Source: Croceicoccus pelagius (lineage in GTDB: Bacteria > Pseudomonadota > Alphaproteobacteria > Sphingomonadales > Sphingomonadaceae). Taken from it: a stretch of DNA of 64,000 bases. The DNA lies in NCBI RefSeq assembly GCF_001661915.1, contig NZ_LYWY01000039.1, positions 522,725 to 586,724 of the forward strand. Reading direction: 5' to 3'. Positions within the stretch are counted from its first letter, which is position 1, and each line of letters opens with the position of its first letter. The notes below the pieces were generated by a model that did no database searches, was not told the origin of the DNA, and saw only the letters and a list, made by a program, of their open reading frames with translations. The translations under genes were made by a program, and so were the position numbers. Shown piece by piece: positions 43,634 to 53,547 of this stretch.

Positions 43634-45276
43634 GCATTTTCGTCGCGGAGGTTCAGGCAGCATATCCGACCATAGCTGACAGACTTGGCGCGAATATCTG
43701 CTGGGAGCAGGTGGCAACCTACTACGATCCCGCTCGAATTACGGGATCGGAGATAGGCTATCGGATCGTCGATGCTATTGTCTCTCGTTCCCAATACGGC
43801 AATTTCATGTTCGGGCATACGGCTCTCCATGAACATGAAGTAGGTCACGTCATCGACCAGTAATCTGCGCTGATACTTCGGTCTGCCGATTCCGCATAAT
43901 TCGGCTGTCGCTTCGATCTCGGATCGAAGGGTGTGAAAGCCGAATGGTGCGACCGAGAACCGTTGACTTGCGATATCGCCGGAGCGTCCGAAAGATTGTG
44001 CAAGCGAAGGGCCGTAGATGATCCATGCCGAAAGCGCACAGGCGATGCCGGTCATCGCGCAGATGCGGGACAGGAAAGAAAGCGCTTTTTCGAGAAATCT
44101 GCCGCCATCATGTACGAACGCCGACAACAGCCCAAGCATAATCGAAGGCAGTACGAAAACCGCTTCGTATGGATTAACGATCAGGAGGGGCGCGGTCCAG
44201 GCTAGGCCTGCTCCCACCAGCATGATTGCCAGAACAGTCCGCCCGTTGATCAATGTGCCTCGAACGCTGCTCCAGAGCGTCGGAACCACGAATGTTCCCC
44301 CCAAGCCGAGAATTGCGGCCCACACGATTAACTGGACAAGCCCTTGAGACAGAACCACTGCGTAATCGACTTGGCCGGGTAACAGCCAGAGCGATGTCGG
44401 CGTGATTTCCGGGGAAGTACGCAAGACTAAACGGGTCAGCCCGATGTTACCGAGCATACTCTGCACGGTCTCAAGAAATCGGCCATCCATCAATCCGGTA
44501 AATCCGAGATTGTTTTTGGCGAATAGCGCAGCCGAAACCGGGTCGTCAGGACATTTCAGACGCTCGGTCCAATACCGGAACGACACTGCTCCGGCATAGC
44601 AAACCGCCGCTACTGCGATTGCACGCGGCAGTATTGTCCGTTTTCCTTTGGCAGCAAGGATGATGCAAGCGACGAAAACGGGAGTAAGGACGATTGCCTT
44701 CAGGTGGTAGCTGAAGGCCACCACTGCGAGCGCGAGGATCGTCGCCGACGCGAGCCATGCGCATAGCTGTTTTCGGTCAGCCGACCGAGTTGCGACCGCC
44801 TGTGTCAGGAGTGCGGCGGTCAGGCATAAAAGGATTGGTTGTTCCGGCCGGCTCCAGATCAGCAGCAGCGGCATTACCCCCATCGTCATCAGCCCGAAGC
44901 CGACCAGTTGCAGGGTGATCTGGCGATCCCGATCAGAGGTCAGTGTCTTGGTCAGGGCGAACAGCAACCCGGTCCAGACCAAAGCATAGAAAACCCCTGA
45001 CAACCTGACATAGAACGGGTCTGGGAAAGCCGTATTCCAGAACGCGGAATAATACCTGACAGGCCACATGAACCAGGGCGGGACCGCAAGCGTATTAGGC
45101 CCGCAGATATCGCTGTAGAGCTTGTCGACGCCGTCAAGTGCTGCGCGTTCCTGCAACCGCCATCCGATCTCGTCGGTATAGACCGGCAGCATCATGCCGC
45201 CGAGCAGCGATGCGACGAAAACGATCAGCAGGGCGTTTCGCAGGCCTTGGGCCGTGATCATTGTCGCCAGACGCAT
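43618..45276 (-). CDS. Multipass membrane protein, glycosyltransferase-like
   Basis: About 552 residues with 10 or more hydrophobic segments. Near the start PVYTDEIGWRLQERAAL carries the D-E pair that is characteristic of GT-C-type (GT39/GT83) membrane glycosyltransferases, and a periplasmic loop with YSDICGP follows. The C-terminal 100 residues are soluble. Base composition is more AT-rich than its neighbours (visible in the mixed third positions), which suggests recent acquisition. The exact donor and acceptor cannot be told. Start ATG 45276 is preferred because GGGG lies just before it. Confidence 0.75.
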   Translation of the reverse strand: MRLATMITAQGLRNALLIVFVASLLGGMMLPVYTDEIGWRLQERAALDGVDKLYSDICGPNTLAVPPWFMWPVRYYSAFWNTAFPDPFYVRLSGVFYALVWTGLLFALTKTLTSDRDRQITLQLVGFGLMTMGVMPLLLIWSRPEQPILLCLTAALLTQAVATRSADRKQLCAWLASATILALAVVAFSYHLKAIVLTPVFVACIILAAKGKRTILPRAIAVAAVCYAGAVSFRYWTERLKCPDDPVSAALFAKNNLGFTGLMDGRFLETVQSMLGNIGLTRLVLRTSPEITPTSLWLLPGQVDYAVVLSQGLVQLIVWAAILGLGGTFVVPTLWSSVRGTLINGRTVLAIMLVGAGLAWTAPLLIVNPYEAVFVLPSIMLGLLSAFVHDGGRFLEKALSFLSRICAMTGIACALSAWIIYGPSLAQSFGRSGDIASQRFSVAPFGFHTLRSEIEATAELCGIGRPKYQRRLLVDDVTYFMFMESRMPEHEIAVLGTRDNSIDDPIAYLRSRNSSGIVVGCHLLPADIRAKSVSYGRICCLNLRDENAQPAE

Positions 45277-45299
45277 GCTTGTCCCCACCCCTTTGCCGA

Positions 45300-46538
45300 T
45301 CAGGTTACGCGCTGTTTTTGGCTAAACCGCGCGTCATCCCACACACCGCTATCCATGATGTCGGCAAGTATCTGCACGGCCTCCCATACGTCCCGATACC
45401 GCGTGTAGAGCGGCGTAAATCCCATGCGGAGCAGGTCGGGCGTGCGGAAGTCGCCGATCACCCCGCGCGAGATCAGGGCCTGGCATATCGCGTAGGCTTC
45501 AGGGTGTGCGAAGGAGATATGGCTTCCGCGTTCATCCGGGTTTTTCGGCGAAGCCAGTGCGAACCCGTGACGCTGCGACAGACCCTGCATCAGGTCGATG
45601 TAGAGATCGCAAAGGGCCTGCCCTTTGGCGAACAGGGCGCCGATATCGACGCTTTCGAATTGCGCCAGCCCGCTTTCCAGAGCGGCCATGGCAAGAATTG
45701 GCGGCGTGCCGCACAGGAAACGGTCTATCCCCGGTGCGGGTTCGTATCCTTGCCAGAACGCGAACGGCTGCGCATGTCCCATCCAGCCGGGCAAGGGCGA
45801 TGACAGGCGCTCTTGCAGTTCCTTGCCGACGTAGAGAAAAGCGGGTGCTCCCGGTCCGCCGTTGAGATACTTGTAGCCGCAACCGACGGCCAGGTCCGCG
45901 CCGCTCGCGGCAAGATCGACATCAATCGCGCCCGCGCTATGGCTGAGATCCCAGAGGACCAGCGCGCCCTTGTCTTTCGCAGCCCTGTTTACGGCTGCCA
46001 TGTCCAGCTTGTGACCGGATCGATAGTCGACGTGGGTGAGCAGGACGACTGCCGTATCTTCGCCGATGGCGTCGGCGATCTGAGTGCGCTCGACAGCTTT
46101 CACGCCCCTTCCACCTGCAAGGTCGACCACCGATTGAGCCATGTAGCGATCGGTGGGGAAGCCCGCGCGCTCGCAAAGGATCGTCGTACGCGATGGCGAC
46201 AACGCGAACGCGCCATGCAGCAATTTGAACAGGTTCACCGATGTCGAATCGCAAGCGACTACCTCGTCGCCTTGCGCTCCGATCAGGCCCGCGATTTTCG
46301 CGCCGAGCCGCTGCGGCATGCCGATCCAGTCATGCCTGTTCCAACTGCGGATGAGATCGCGACCCCACTGCGACTCGACGACGTGCGCGACATGCGCGGG
46401 CGTTTGCCGCGGCAAGGCGCCTAGTGAGTTGCCGTCGAGATAAATCACGCCTTCCGGCAATTGGAAACGATCCCGCACAGGCGCGAGCGGGTCGTGGGCA
46501 TCCATTTCGAAAATGTCGGCTATAGAGACTGCCGCCAT
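45300..46538 (-). CDS. kynU: Kynureninase
   Basis: 412 residues. PLP-binding Lys lies in CGYKYLNGGPGAPAF; the N-terminal FQLPEGVIYLDGNSLGALPR and DSTSVNLFKL are typical. It cleaves kynurenine (or 3-hydroxykynurenine) to anthranilate (or 3-hydroxyanthranilate) and alanine. It follows the formamidase-like hydrolase gene by two bases on the same strand, so the two look like one operon for the early kynurenine pathway. Confidence 0.96.
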   Translation of the reverse strand: MAAVSIADIFEMDAHDPLAPVRDRFQLPEGVIYLDGNSLGALPRQTPAHVAHVVESQWGRDLIRSWNRHDWIGMPQRLGAKIAGLIGAQGDEVVACDSTSVNLFKLLHGAFALSPSRTTILCERAGFPTDRYMAQSVVDLAGGRGVKAVERTQIADAIGEDTAVVLLTHVDYRSGHKLDMAAVNRAAKDKGALVLWDLSHSAGAIDVDLAASGADLAVGCGYKYLNGGPGAPAFLYVGKELQERLSSPLPGWMGHAQPFAFWQGYEPAPGIDRFLCGTPPILAMAALESGLAQFESVDIGALFAKGQALCDLYIDLMQGLSQRHGFALASPKNPDERGSHISFAHPEAYAICQALISRGVIGDFRTPDLLRMGFTPLYTRYRDVWEAVQILADIMDSGVWDDARFSQKQRVT

Positions 46539-46540
46539 TA

Positions 46541-47458
46541 TCAGCGCCCGAGTTGCTCGACGGCGAGGTCGATAACCTTGTCGCCCGCTTTCGTGCCGGG
46601 TGTGATCAGCTCAAAATGTCCCTGGTCTGGAATTGAGACCACGCGCACAACGTCGCCGCCAACCTCGACTTTCGCGGCATAGCCTTGCGCGAAACGAGGC
46701 GGCGCGATCACGTCCTCGCCGCCGGACACCAGCACTTGCAGCGTGCCGAGCGGCAGGAGTTCCACGGGTGAGGTATCCGCGAAACGATCGTCTCTCGATG
46801 CGCCGACAAGAAGATCGATCGTATCGGCGCCGCATGCGCCAGAGGCTTCGACTCTCGCGTTTTCGAGATCGGGCAGACCGCCTATGCTGACGACCGCATT
46901 CAGGTCGAGCGGAGCATCGGTGTGAAGCGGGCTCGTCGCGCCTATCTTGTGCCGACCGGCCAGCCACAGCGCGAGATGGCCGCCTGCCGAGTGGCCGACC
47001 GCAACAACCCGCGAGGTATCGAGGCCGAACTCTCCACCGCGCATCTCGAGCAGGTCCGCCGCCGCCGCGACATCCGCGAAAGTGCCGGGATAGCCGCCAC
47101 CATCCACGTCGACGCCGCGATATTCGATGTTCCACACCGCCACACCGCGTTTTACGAATGCTTCGGCCATGCGGTTCATGATATGGGCCTGCGCGATCCG
47201 CGTCTGCCAGCATCCGCCGTGGACCAGGAATACGACCGGGTGCGGCCCATTACCTTCGGGTAGCCAGAAGTCGACATGCTGTAGCGGATCGTCGCCATAG
47301 GGTATCGCGCGGGGTGAGGCGGGCTGCTCCAGCTTCTGGAAGTCGGCGTACGTCATCACTTCGGGCAGGGATTGGCACGACGAACCCAGAAGCGACATCA
47401 TCAATCCTCCCGCGATCAGCAAGGCGCCGCGGCGCTTCCTGTCAGTGCTTTGCCTCAT
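46541..47458 (-). CDS. Alpha/beta hydrolase, kynurenine-formamidase-like, lipoprotein
   Basis: 305 residues with a lipoprotein-type signal (ALLIAGGLMMSLLGSSCQ, Cys about 28). The HGGCWQ motif and GHSAGGHLALWLAG nucleophile elbow are those of the BD-FAE/arylformamidase-like group, and DQGHFELI gives the catalytic His. HGG-x-W is the oxyanion motif of eukaryotic kynurenine formamidase. Neighbouring kynU supports that role, but a lipid-anchored enzyme would act in the periplasm, which is unusual for this step. It starts within the mscS stop codon (ATGA). Confidence 0.82.
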   Translation of the reverse strand: MRQSTDRKRRGALLIAGGLMMSLLGSSCQSLPEVMTYADFQKLEQPASPRAIPYGDDPLQHVDFWLPEGNGPHPVVFLVHGGCWQTRIAQAHIMNRMAEAFVKRGVAVWNIEYRGVDVDGGGYPGTFADVAAAADLLEMRGGEFGLDTSRVVAVGHSAGGHLALWLAGRHKIGATSPLHTDAPLDLNAVVSIGGLPDLENARVEASGACGADTIDLLVGASRDDRFADTSPVELLPLGTLQVLVSGGEDVIAPPRFAQGYAAKVEVGGDVVRVVSIPDQGHFELITPGTKAGDKVIDLAVEQLGR

Positions 47459-49929
47459 GCCGGTCCCGGCTTTGCGATCAGTTCGTCAGGTAGCGTGCGG
47501 ACGTGCAGGTCGCGTTGCGGGAAGGGAATCTCGATTCCTTCGGCGGCAAAGCGGCTGGCGATGGCGAAATAGATTTCCGACGCGGTTGGCGCGCCGTCGG
47601 TCGCCTCGCGGACGAAGGCGAGGATCTTCATGTTGATCGAGGAATCCCCGAAACCCTCGATGGCAACGGCGGGCTCGGGCGTTTCCAGCACCTTTCCGTT
47701 GGACTGCGCGATCTCCAGCAGGATCGAGCGCGCGTTTTCGAGGTCTGTGCCATAGGCGACGCCGACCGGGACGACGATGCGCGTGGGCGCGGCGCTGAAG
47801 CTGCGGTTTTTCACGACTTCGGTGATGAGCTGCGAGTTCGGAATGATGATCTGGTGCCGGTCGAACGTTTCGACGTGGGTCGACCGGACCGCGATTTTGC
47901 GCACGATGCCCGAATGCTCACCAACTTCGATCCAGTCACCGACCTTGATCGGCCTTTCCACGAGCAGGAGGATGCCGCTGGTGAAATTTTCCACCACCGA
48001 TTGAAGGCCGAAGCCGAGACCGATCGACAATGCACCGGCCACGAATGCGAGGCTGGAAAGATCGAGGCCCGTCGTCGCGATGGCGACCACGGCGGACAGT
48101 GTGATGCCGATGTAGCCGAAGAACGTAATGATGGCCGCTTCCGCGCCCGCGTCCATCCCGAATTCCGGCATGATCGAGACCTTGAGGAACCGCTGCAGCC
48201 AACGCGTCACGAAAAAACCGATGAAGAACACGATGAAGAAGGTGAATACGTCACCTGCGGAAATCCTGATTTCGCCGAAATTGACCCCGTTACGCAGGGC
48301 AAGAAGCGTGTCGCCGATCTCGTAGACGCTGTAGCCCCAGATTACCGCCAGAACCGGTATGACCAATAGTGTCGCGGCAATCCCGCTGAGCAGTGGCAGG
48401 AAGTGCAAAACCCGCCGATAGCGATGCAGGCGGCCAGTGGTCAGCGACGTTACGAACAGCGCGAAGGAACGGTGTACATAGATCGCAGTGCAGATCGTGC
48501 CGAGCGAGAGCAAAAGCGCTGCAAAGATATACCGCGCCAGCAGCGCGAAACCGATCAGCGCGGCAATGAAGGCCGCCAGTGCAAAGACCTTGATCGCCCG
48601 CGCCATGGGCGTTGCAAAATCGAGCGTTGCATCGGGTTGCGTATCGGTCGCGCTTTTCCCGACCCTGCTCTCCCAGAAACGGCGCGCCTCAAGGATCGAG
48701 TTTGCCAATTGCCACAGCAGCCACGCGCCCAGTGTCACCAGCATGGCGGACAATAGGCGCGAGAGGTCCGAGCCGAGGAGGTTGTATTCTTCAAGGTTCG
48801 CCACGACCAGTTCGGCGGCAAGCACATAGGCGATGCGCCGAACGATCAGGAGCGCGCGCCGCGCGCCTTCTTCGGGCAGCGTAATCAGTCGCAGTTCGGG
48901 GAAGGGCGACATCAATACGCCGCGCCCGAGCCAGTGACCTATTGCGATGATGATGCCTGCCAGGATGAAGCTTGCGGCAAGCTCGCCGATGCTCTCGGCC
49001 CCGATCAGGGGGATAAGAGCCGCGAGCAGCACGAGGGTCGCGAGAAAAAGGCTGATTCCGAGCACCAGCGCAAGGAGGCTGTCGAGCAAGATCGTGAGCA
49101 CCAGCCGACGCGCAACGCCGCCCGCAGACAACAGGCGCTTTTCAACGAACCGCGTGATGAAGCGCCGCGCGAAGACTCCGAACAATGGCAGTCCGACAAC
49201 GATCCCGAGCACGAGCAGCACGCCGAGCGTGACATAGCCTGCGCCATGCTCTGCCACGGCCTTGTTGGCCGCTGCAGCAGCCTTGGTTATGCCCGAGGTG
49301 ACGTCCTTGGCGCTGCCGACCCAGAGGCGTGGGTCGATCGGGGACTGGCCGCCCTGGAACAGGCGGCGCTGCGTCAGGTCGCTGATTGTTTCGTCCAGTT
49401 CGCTGACGAGGACTGCCGCGGTTACCTGTGCATCGCGCAGGCGCAGGATTGGTTGCTGGATCGTGCCGAGCCGCTTGGTGAGTTCCTCGCGCCGCTCGGT
49501 CATGAAGCCCGGCTCGCTCGCACCTTCGGCAGGGGGCGGCCCCAGAGCATCGATGCGGGCTTGCAGGATGCGCGTGTCTAGCGACCCACGGGTTGCAAGC
49601 GCGTCGGCCAGATCGCGGTCGCGTGCAAGCCTGGCGCGGACCTGCGACAGCTTCGTGCGATTCTGGACCGAATAGTCCGAGGCGTTTTTCTTCAGGATCG
49701 CACGCGCCTCGTCGGCATTGGTCTTGAATTCGGCAAACAGGCTGTCGAGCTCGGCGTCGTGTTCCTGCTTCTCGATCTTTGTCGCCTCGACCTGGCTTTC
49801 GAGCTCGACTGCCTCTGCGACAAGCGGGACAAGTGCCGCGTGAGCGTGCAATGGCGCAAGCGCAAGCGCGAGCAGGAGCAGGGCAAGCCCGCGGGCCCAG
49901 TTTCCAATATGCCAGCTCGACGGTGTCAT
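47455..49929 (-). CDS. MscS family mechanosensitive channel with DUF3772
   Basis: 824 residues. A signal peptide is followed by an N-terminal periplasmic coiled-coil region (DUF3772, to about 200, rich in charged helices such as ATKIEKQEHDAELDSLFAE). Ten or so transmembrane helices follow, then the MscS pore helix region GLDLSSLAFVAGALSIGLGFG and the conserved FTSGILLLVERPIKVGDWIEVGE and the beta domain ending near VPVGVAYGTDLE. This is the KefA/YnaI-like large type. It leads the operon with the formamidase-like gene and kynU. Confidence 0.93.
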   Translation of the reverse strand: MTPSSWHIGNWARGLALLLLALALAPLHAHAALVPLVAEAVELESQVEATKIEKQEHDAELDSLFAEFKTNADEARAILKKNASDYSVQNRTKLSQVRARLARDRDLADALATRGSLDTRILQARIDALGPPPAEGASEPGFMTERREELTKRLGTIQQPILRLRDAQVTAAVLVSELDETISDLTQRRLFQGGQSPIDPRLWVGSAKDVTSGITKAAAAANKAVAEHGAGYVTLGVLLVLGIVVGLPLFGVFARRFITRFVEKRLLSAGGVARRLVLTILLDSLLALVLGISLFLATLVLLAALIPLIGAESIGELAASFILAGIIIAIGHWLGRGVLMSPFPELRLITLPEEGARRALLIVRRIAYVLAAELVVANLEEYNLLGSDLSRLLSAMLVTLGAWLLWQLANSILEARRFWESRVGKSATDTQPDATLDFATPMARAIKVFALAAFIAALIGFALLARYIFAALLLSLGTICTAIYVHRSFALFVTSLTTGRLHRYRRVLHFLPLLSGIAATLLVIPVLAVIWGYSVYEIGDTLLALRNGVNFGEIRISAGDVFTFFIVFFIGFFVTRWLQRFLKVSIMPEFGMDAGAEAAIITFFGYIGITLSAVVAIATTGLDLSSLAFVAGALSIGLGFGLQSVVENFTSGILLLVERPIKVGDWIEVGEHSGIVRKIAVRSTHVETFDRHQIIIPNSQLITEVVKNRSFSAAPTRIVVPVGVAYGTDLENARSILLEIAQSNGKVLETPEPAVAIEGFGDSSINMKILAFVREATDGAPTASEIYFAIASRFAAEGIEIPFPQRDLHVRTLPDELIAKPGPA

Positions 49930-50164
49930 CGCTTACCCCTCTGATCCGCCATGTCTAATCCTTCTGCCAAGCCTAGCGCCTGTCACCGGCGATGGGGAGC
50001 CTGCGCGACATGCAATACCCCGAACAGTGTCCTTGCCTTTCATCAAACCGTAATGCGGGCGCAGTTGACTTCGGCCATGGAGAAGGGGAGCATGATGCGT
50101 GAAGTCCGTTTCGTATCGGCAGGCAGGCAAGCGTCGGCCTGTCATCCAGTGGGGGAATATCATC

Positions 50165-50779
50165 ATGCGCAAGATTGCCGTCACCGCTCTGCTCGCCTTC
50201 ACGCTTGCGGCCTGCGGATCCGAGCCTGCACCCGAAAGCGAAGAGACCGAGGATGCCGTTGCCGGTGAAATAGCCGCGATTCCCGAAAGCCTGTCGCCCT
50301 TCGGTGACGGTTATCCCGCATCCGGCGACGCCTGCCGCCGCCTTGGCGAAAGTGCGGCGACCTCAAACTATCTCGACGACAGCGCGATCCTGGTCGGTTG
50401 CCCTAACGAGGCTTCGGCAGAGGCGCTTGGCGGTGAGATCGTCGGCAATGTCGACGGGGTCCGGCTGGTCAGCATCGCGATGGGCGATGCCAATGTCGGT
50501 ATGGGCGAGAACGGCCCGGCAGAGCCTGCCGCGCCCGCGCCCAAGACTGCTTTAAAGGACCCGATCCGCTCACCCGGTGGGTTGGAAACCAAGTGCCTTG
50601 CCCGCGTCAACGAGATGACCGGCGGCAACGTCATCGGCACGCGCCAAATCGAGGAGGCCGAGAGCGGCGTCATGATCTACGTGAATGTCGAAGGGGCACA
50701 GGCACCCTGGCAATGCTTCGGCGGCAGGGACGGCTCGCTGCAGGAAGCCTATTACGGTGGCAGCGAGGGCGCGCTTTAA
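50165..50779 (+). CDS. Hypothetical lipoprotein
   Basis: 204 residues with the lipobox [10 protein letters not shown] (Cys about residue 16), an acidic linker ([14 protein letters not shown]), and two Cys pairs in the remainder (DACRRLG.. VGCPNE and ETKCLARV .. PWQCFGG) that likely form disulphides. The arrangement suggests a small periplasmic globular domain with duplicated halves (each ending in a short VNVEG or VGNVDG strand). No family is recognised. It is divergent from mscS. Confidence 0.8.
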   Translation: MRKIAVTALLAFTLAACGSEPAPESEETEDAVAGEIAAIPESLSPFGDGYPASGDACRRLGESAATSNYLDDSAILVGCPNEASAEALGGEIVGNVDGVRLVSIAMGDANVGMGENGPAEPAAPAPKTALKDPIRSPGGLETKCLARVNEMTGGNVIGTRQIEEAESGVMIYVNVEGAQAPWQCFGGRDGSLQEAYYGGSEGAL

Positions 50780-51087
50780 CGCTCGATCACCATCGAGATA
50801 CGGTGTTGGAAGGGGTGATTCGGCGAGGCTCCGTGACGGACCTTGCTGAAGATCCCCCCACACATTCCGGCAAGCCGTGCCTCGACAATCGGGATGTCGT
50901 GACCGTCGCGCACGTCGATATGCGCGTGCAATGCACCGTCGAAATCGAGTGTCACGGCAGAGGCTTGCGGAAACTCTGACGAGAGTGTGTCGCGGATCTG
51001 GCCGAGCTGGTCCGAAACGCCCTTGGGCGACGGAGTTTTCGGAAAATGCTCGACCTGTCCGGTCGGCTGGTGTGCATGTTCGGTCAC
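50776..51087 (-). CDS. Hypothetical small protein
   Basis: About 103 residues from a GTG at 51087 with GGGG five bases upstream; an ATG at 51123 lacks a ribosome binding site. It is rich in Asp and His, with [33 protein letters not shown] suggesting alternating strand/helix. The function is unknown. It overlaps the lipoprotein gene by 4 bp at the convergent ends. Confidence 0.65.
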   Translation of the reverse strand: MTEHAHQPTGQVEHFPKTPSPKGVSDQLGQIRDTLSSEFPQASAVTLDFDGALHAHIDVRDGHDIPIVEARLAGMCGGIFSKVRHGASPNHPFQHRISMVIER

Positions 51088-51202
51088 ATTGGCCCCCACA
51101 GCTGTGAACGTGGGCAAAACCATATCAGATCAGGGCCATTTCTGCGAGCGAACTTCGCGCTCGCAGCATTCTTTGTGCCGTTCTGAAACCGGTGGTCCCA
51201 GG

Positions 51203-51589
51203 TCAAAGACCAGCAATCACTCGCTCCAGTTTTGCCCGCACTTCGCTGGCAGCTTTGAGAAGATCATCGTTTTCAATCGCCTGCATGGACGCGACCGGGT
51301 CAATCGCTGCGACTTCACTCCGCCCGTCGCCTGCGTCCTGTACAATGACGTTGCAGGGGAGCATCAGGCCGACTTTGTCCTCGACCTGAAGGGCTTCGTA
51401 GGCAAGCTTGGGATTACAGGCCCCCAGGATCGTATAAGGGCGGAAATCGGCGCCGATCTTTTCCTTGAGCGTCGACGCGATATCGATCTTTGTCAGTACG
51501 CCGAAGCCCTCCTTCTTCAGGGCCGCTTCGGTCAGGTCGATCGCCTCTTCCAGCGTGACGGGAAGAGTCTTGGCTATGTAATAACTCAC
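51203..51589 (-). CDS. DUF302 domain protein
   Basis: 128 residues from GTG 51589 (GAGG five bases before it). It shows the DUF302 pattern: TLPVTLEEAIDLTEAALKKEGFGVLTKIDI, then TLKEKIGADFRPYTILGACNPKLAYEAL, and LMLPCNVIVQ with VAAIDPVASMQ. The family folds as a small alpha/beta protein found in many bacteria; its function is unknown. An ATG at 51631 would add 14 charged residues. Confidence 0.88.
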   Translation of the reverse strand: MSYYIAKTLPVTLEEAIDLTEAALKKEGFGVLTKIDIASTLKEKIGADFRPYTILGACNPKLAYEALQVEDKVGLMLPCNVIVQDAGDGRSEVAAIDPVASMQAIENDDLLKAASEVRAKLERVIAGL

Positions 51590-51689
51590 GTCTGCCTCAT
51601 CCTTTGTCCGATCGTCGTCTCTTCGACGCATGACCGGCGATCATGTTCCGTGAAAACCGCCCGGCGCAGTGACGCCGGGCGGTTATGGA

Positions 51690-52964
51690 TTAGAGGGCGT
51701 AACCGAACGAGAGGCCAACCGCGGTTTCTGCAAGGTGCACGTCTGCTTCGCCGCCGCCGAAGTTCGTCGGTATCGAACCCGAACCGCGCACGGTCTGGGT
51801 CGGGGCGCGCATGACGTAGCCGGTCACTTCCGCATTGTCCGATACCGCTACCGTCGCGCCAAGCGTGTAGTGCCCGCGCACGACTCCGGGGGCGAAAATG
51901 TTGAGCAGGGTCTGTGATTGCGGTACCGGATTTTCCGATCGGCCATAGCCTGCGCGCAGGGTCAGGGCGGGGCTGGCCTTGTAGACCGCGCCGAACTTCC
52001 AGACATCGACATCGCGCCAGCCGAAGCCGGGGCCGCCGTCCGCGCCGAAAGGCACGCCCTGGAACAGCGGGGCAAGCGTGTTGCCGACCGACTGGACATC
52101 CGAATACTCGATCCGCTTGTAGTCCGCGCCCAGCGTCAGGCGGTCTCCGGCCTTGACCGATGCCCCGACGCCCCACGAAGCCGGAATGTCGAAATCTCCG
52201 CCCTCGGCAAAGAGGCCCGCATAATCGTCTAACTTACCCGACCAGACTTTCGACTGGTAGAACGCGCCGATCTTCACGTTGTCGCCGACCGAACCGAGAT
52301 AGCCGACGCGCACGCCTGCGCCCGTCGTCCAGTCCGCGCCGTTGTTCGAAACGTGGGCCGGGTCCATCGAATAGGCCGCGAAGGGCTGCGCGCCGTGAAG
52401 TTCGAAGCTCTGGATCACGAAGAGCGGCGAGACGCCGAGCGAGTGACCTTGGGAAAATTCGACCGCGATGGTTGGCGATATCATGATCTGGCGCAAGTTC
52501 ACGCCTGCCGGACCCGTCGCACCGAAGCTGGCGAAGGGGTTGGTCTTTTAATGCGTGTTCATGCCGCCGTTGCCATTCACCGCGATGCCGACGGATACAG
52601 TGTCGGACAACGGGCGGACATAGGCGCCTTCGGGCAGGACGAACGGGTTCGAGCCATTGCCCGAGTATTCTCCGTCGAGACCGGCCTGGTTGCCGGTGAT
52701 CTGCGCGCCGCGATCGGGCACGAAAATTTCAACGCCCACGTCGAAGCGGTGTCCGACTTCGGTGGCGGCGGCAGGATTTACCGCGATGGCGAGCGAATCC
52801 TGCGGCATCGCGATCTCGACGCCACCGGCTCCCTTGGCCTTCGCGCCTGTGCCATTGAGGAAATATCCGTCAGTGGCCTGTGCAGTGCCCGGAACGAGCG
52901 CGGCTGAGGACAGGGCAAGGGCGAGCGAAAGGCGGCGGCTTAGGCCGGATGCGATATGCGACAT
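51690..52964 (-). pseudogene. OMPP1/FadL-type outer-membrane protein, interrupted by one in-frame stop
   Basis: From ATG 52964 the reverse strand encodes a signal peptide (LSLALALSSAALVPGTAQA) and an N-terminal segment of the FadL/TodX hydrocarbon-transport family (DGYFLNGTGAKAKGAGGVE, then YVRPLSDTVSVGIAV and GGMNTH). A TAA at 52550-52548 follows, where family members have a residue before KTNPF. Downstream the same frame continues without shift (KTNPFASFGATGPAGV to SFGYAL) to 51690. The total, 425 codons, matches the family length. A single base change (for example TAC to TAA) would explain it. Stop-codon readthrough cannot be excluded. Confidence 0.85.
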
Positions 52965-53140
52965 GACGGAAGTATGCTTTCTGAATGCGATTAATTGCCG
53001 GAATGAGTGGGGGCCGGCTTCCATGCCGTCGCATTTAGGTCGCGCCTCGGTGTTGAAGCGAAATATCCTTGCCGCCTGTGAAGTCGTGCTTGTTGGCACG
53101 GCGCTGGCGGTAATGTGGGGATTGTGGCGCTTGGCCGAAA

Positions 53141-53192
53141 TTGGTCGGGGAGAGAGGATTCGAACCTCCGGCCCCTGCCTCCCGAAGACAGT
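53141..53192. repeat. attL, duplicate of the tRNA-Pro 3' end
   Basis: 52 bases identical to 60082-60133. It corresponds to the tRNA-Pro 3' end from the anticodon stem through the T arm and CCA, and is not a complete tRNA. It lies downstream of the broken porin gene and marks the left end of the island. Bases on either side (A at 53140, G at 60081) differ, so the duplication is exactly 52 bp. Confidence 0.93.
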
Positions 53193-53307
53193 CACGAGCA
53201 GTTCCGTGAGGTCGCGTGAGGTCCAAAAGATGCTTAGAAAACCGTGCATTATGGCGCTGATGACAGGTGTATACGACCCTTGATGCTGATGCAATCACAC
53301 GATGCAT

Positions 53308-53331
53308 TGTGTTCGGATTGTGATCGCAGTG
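53308..53331 (+). promoter_or_regulatory. Left copy of a subterminal repeat, possible integrase arm site
   Basis: A 24-bp sequence, TGTGTTCGGATTGTGATCG followed by CAGTG, lies 116 bp inside the left end. It contains two 11-bp units of TGTGNTCGGAT type and matches the right copy at 21 of 24 positions in the same orientation. Such paired subterminal repeats suit arm-type binding sites for the integrase. Confidence 0.4.
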
Positions 53332-53547
53332 TTCCCTGTCTCATTGAAAAAGGGGTGTTGAGAACACCGACCCTGCCATCCGTTCTCGGTGGGGGTGATG
53401 AGGGTAGGGCAGACTACGATGCATTCGCTACCATGACGGTCGCAAACGTCGTGATCCTGCGAAAACGTTATTAGTATACCCTCCGCCTACCCCTAGTAGT
53501 GAAGGCCAGCCATGAGCAGGTAGAGGGGAGACATTCATAGCCCTCTA

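Noticed and set aside
53244..53474. 76-codon forward open frame just inside attL
   Set aside because: No ribosome binding site, no homology pattern, and it overlaps the candidate integrase arm site; probably non-coding.
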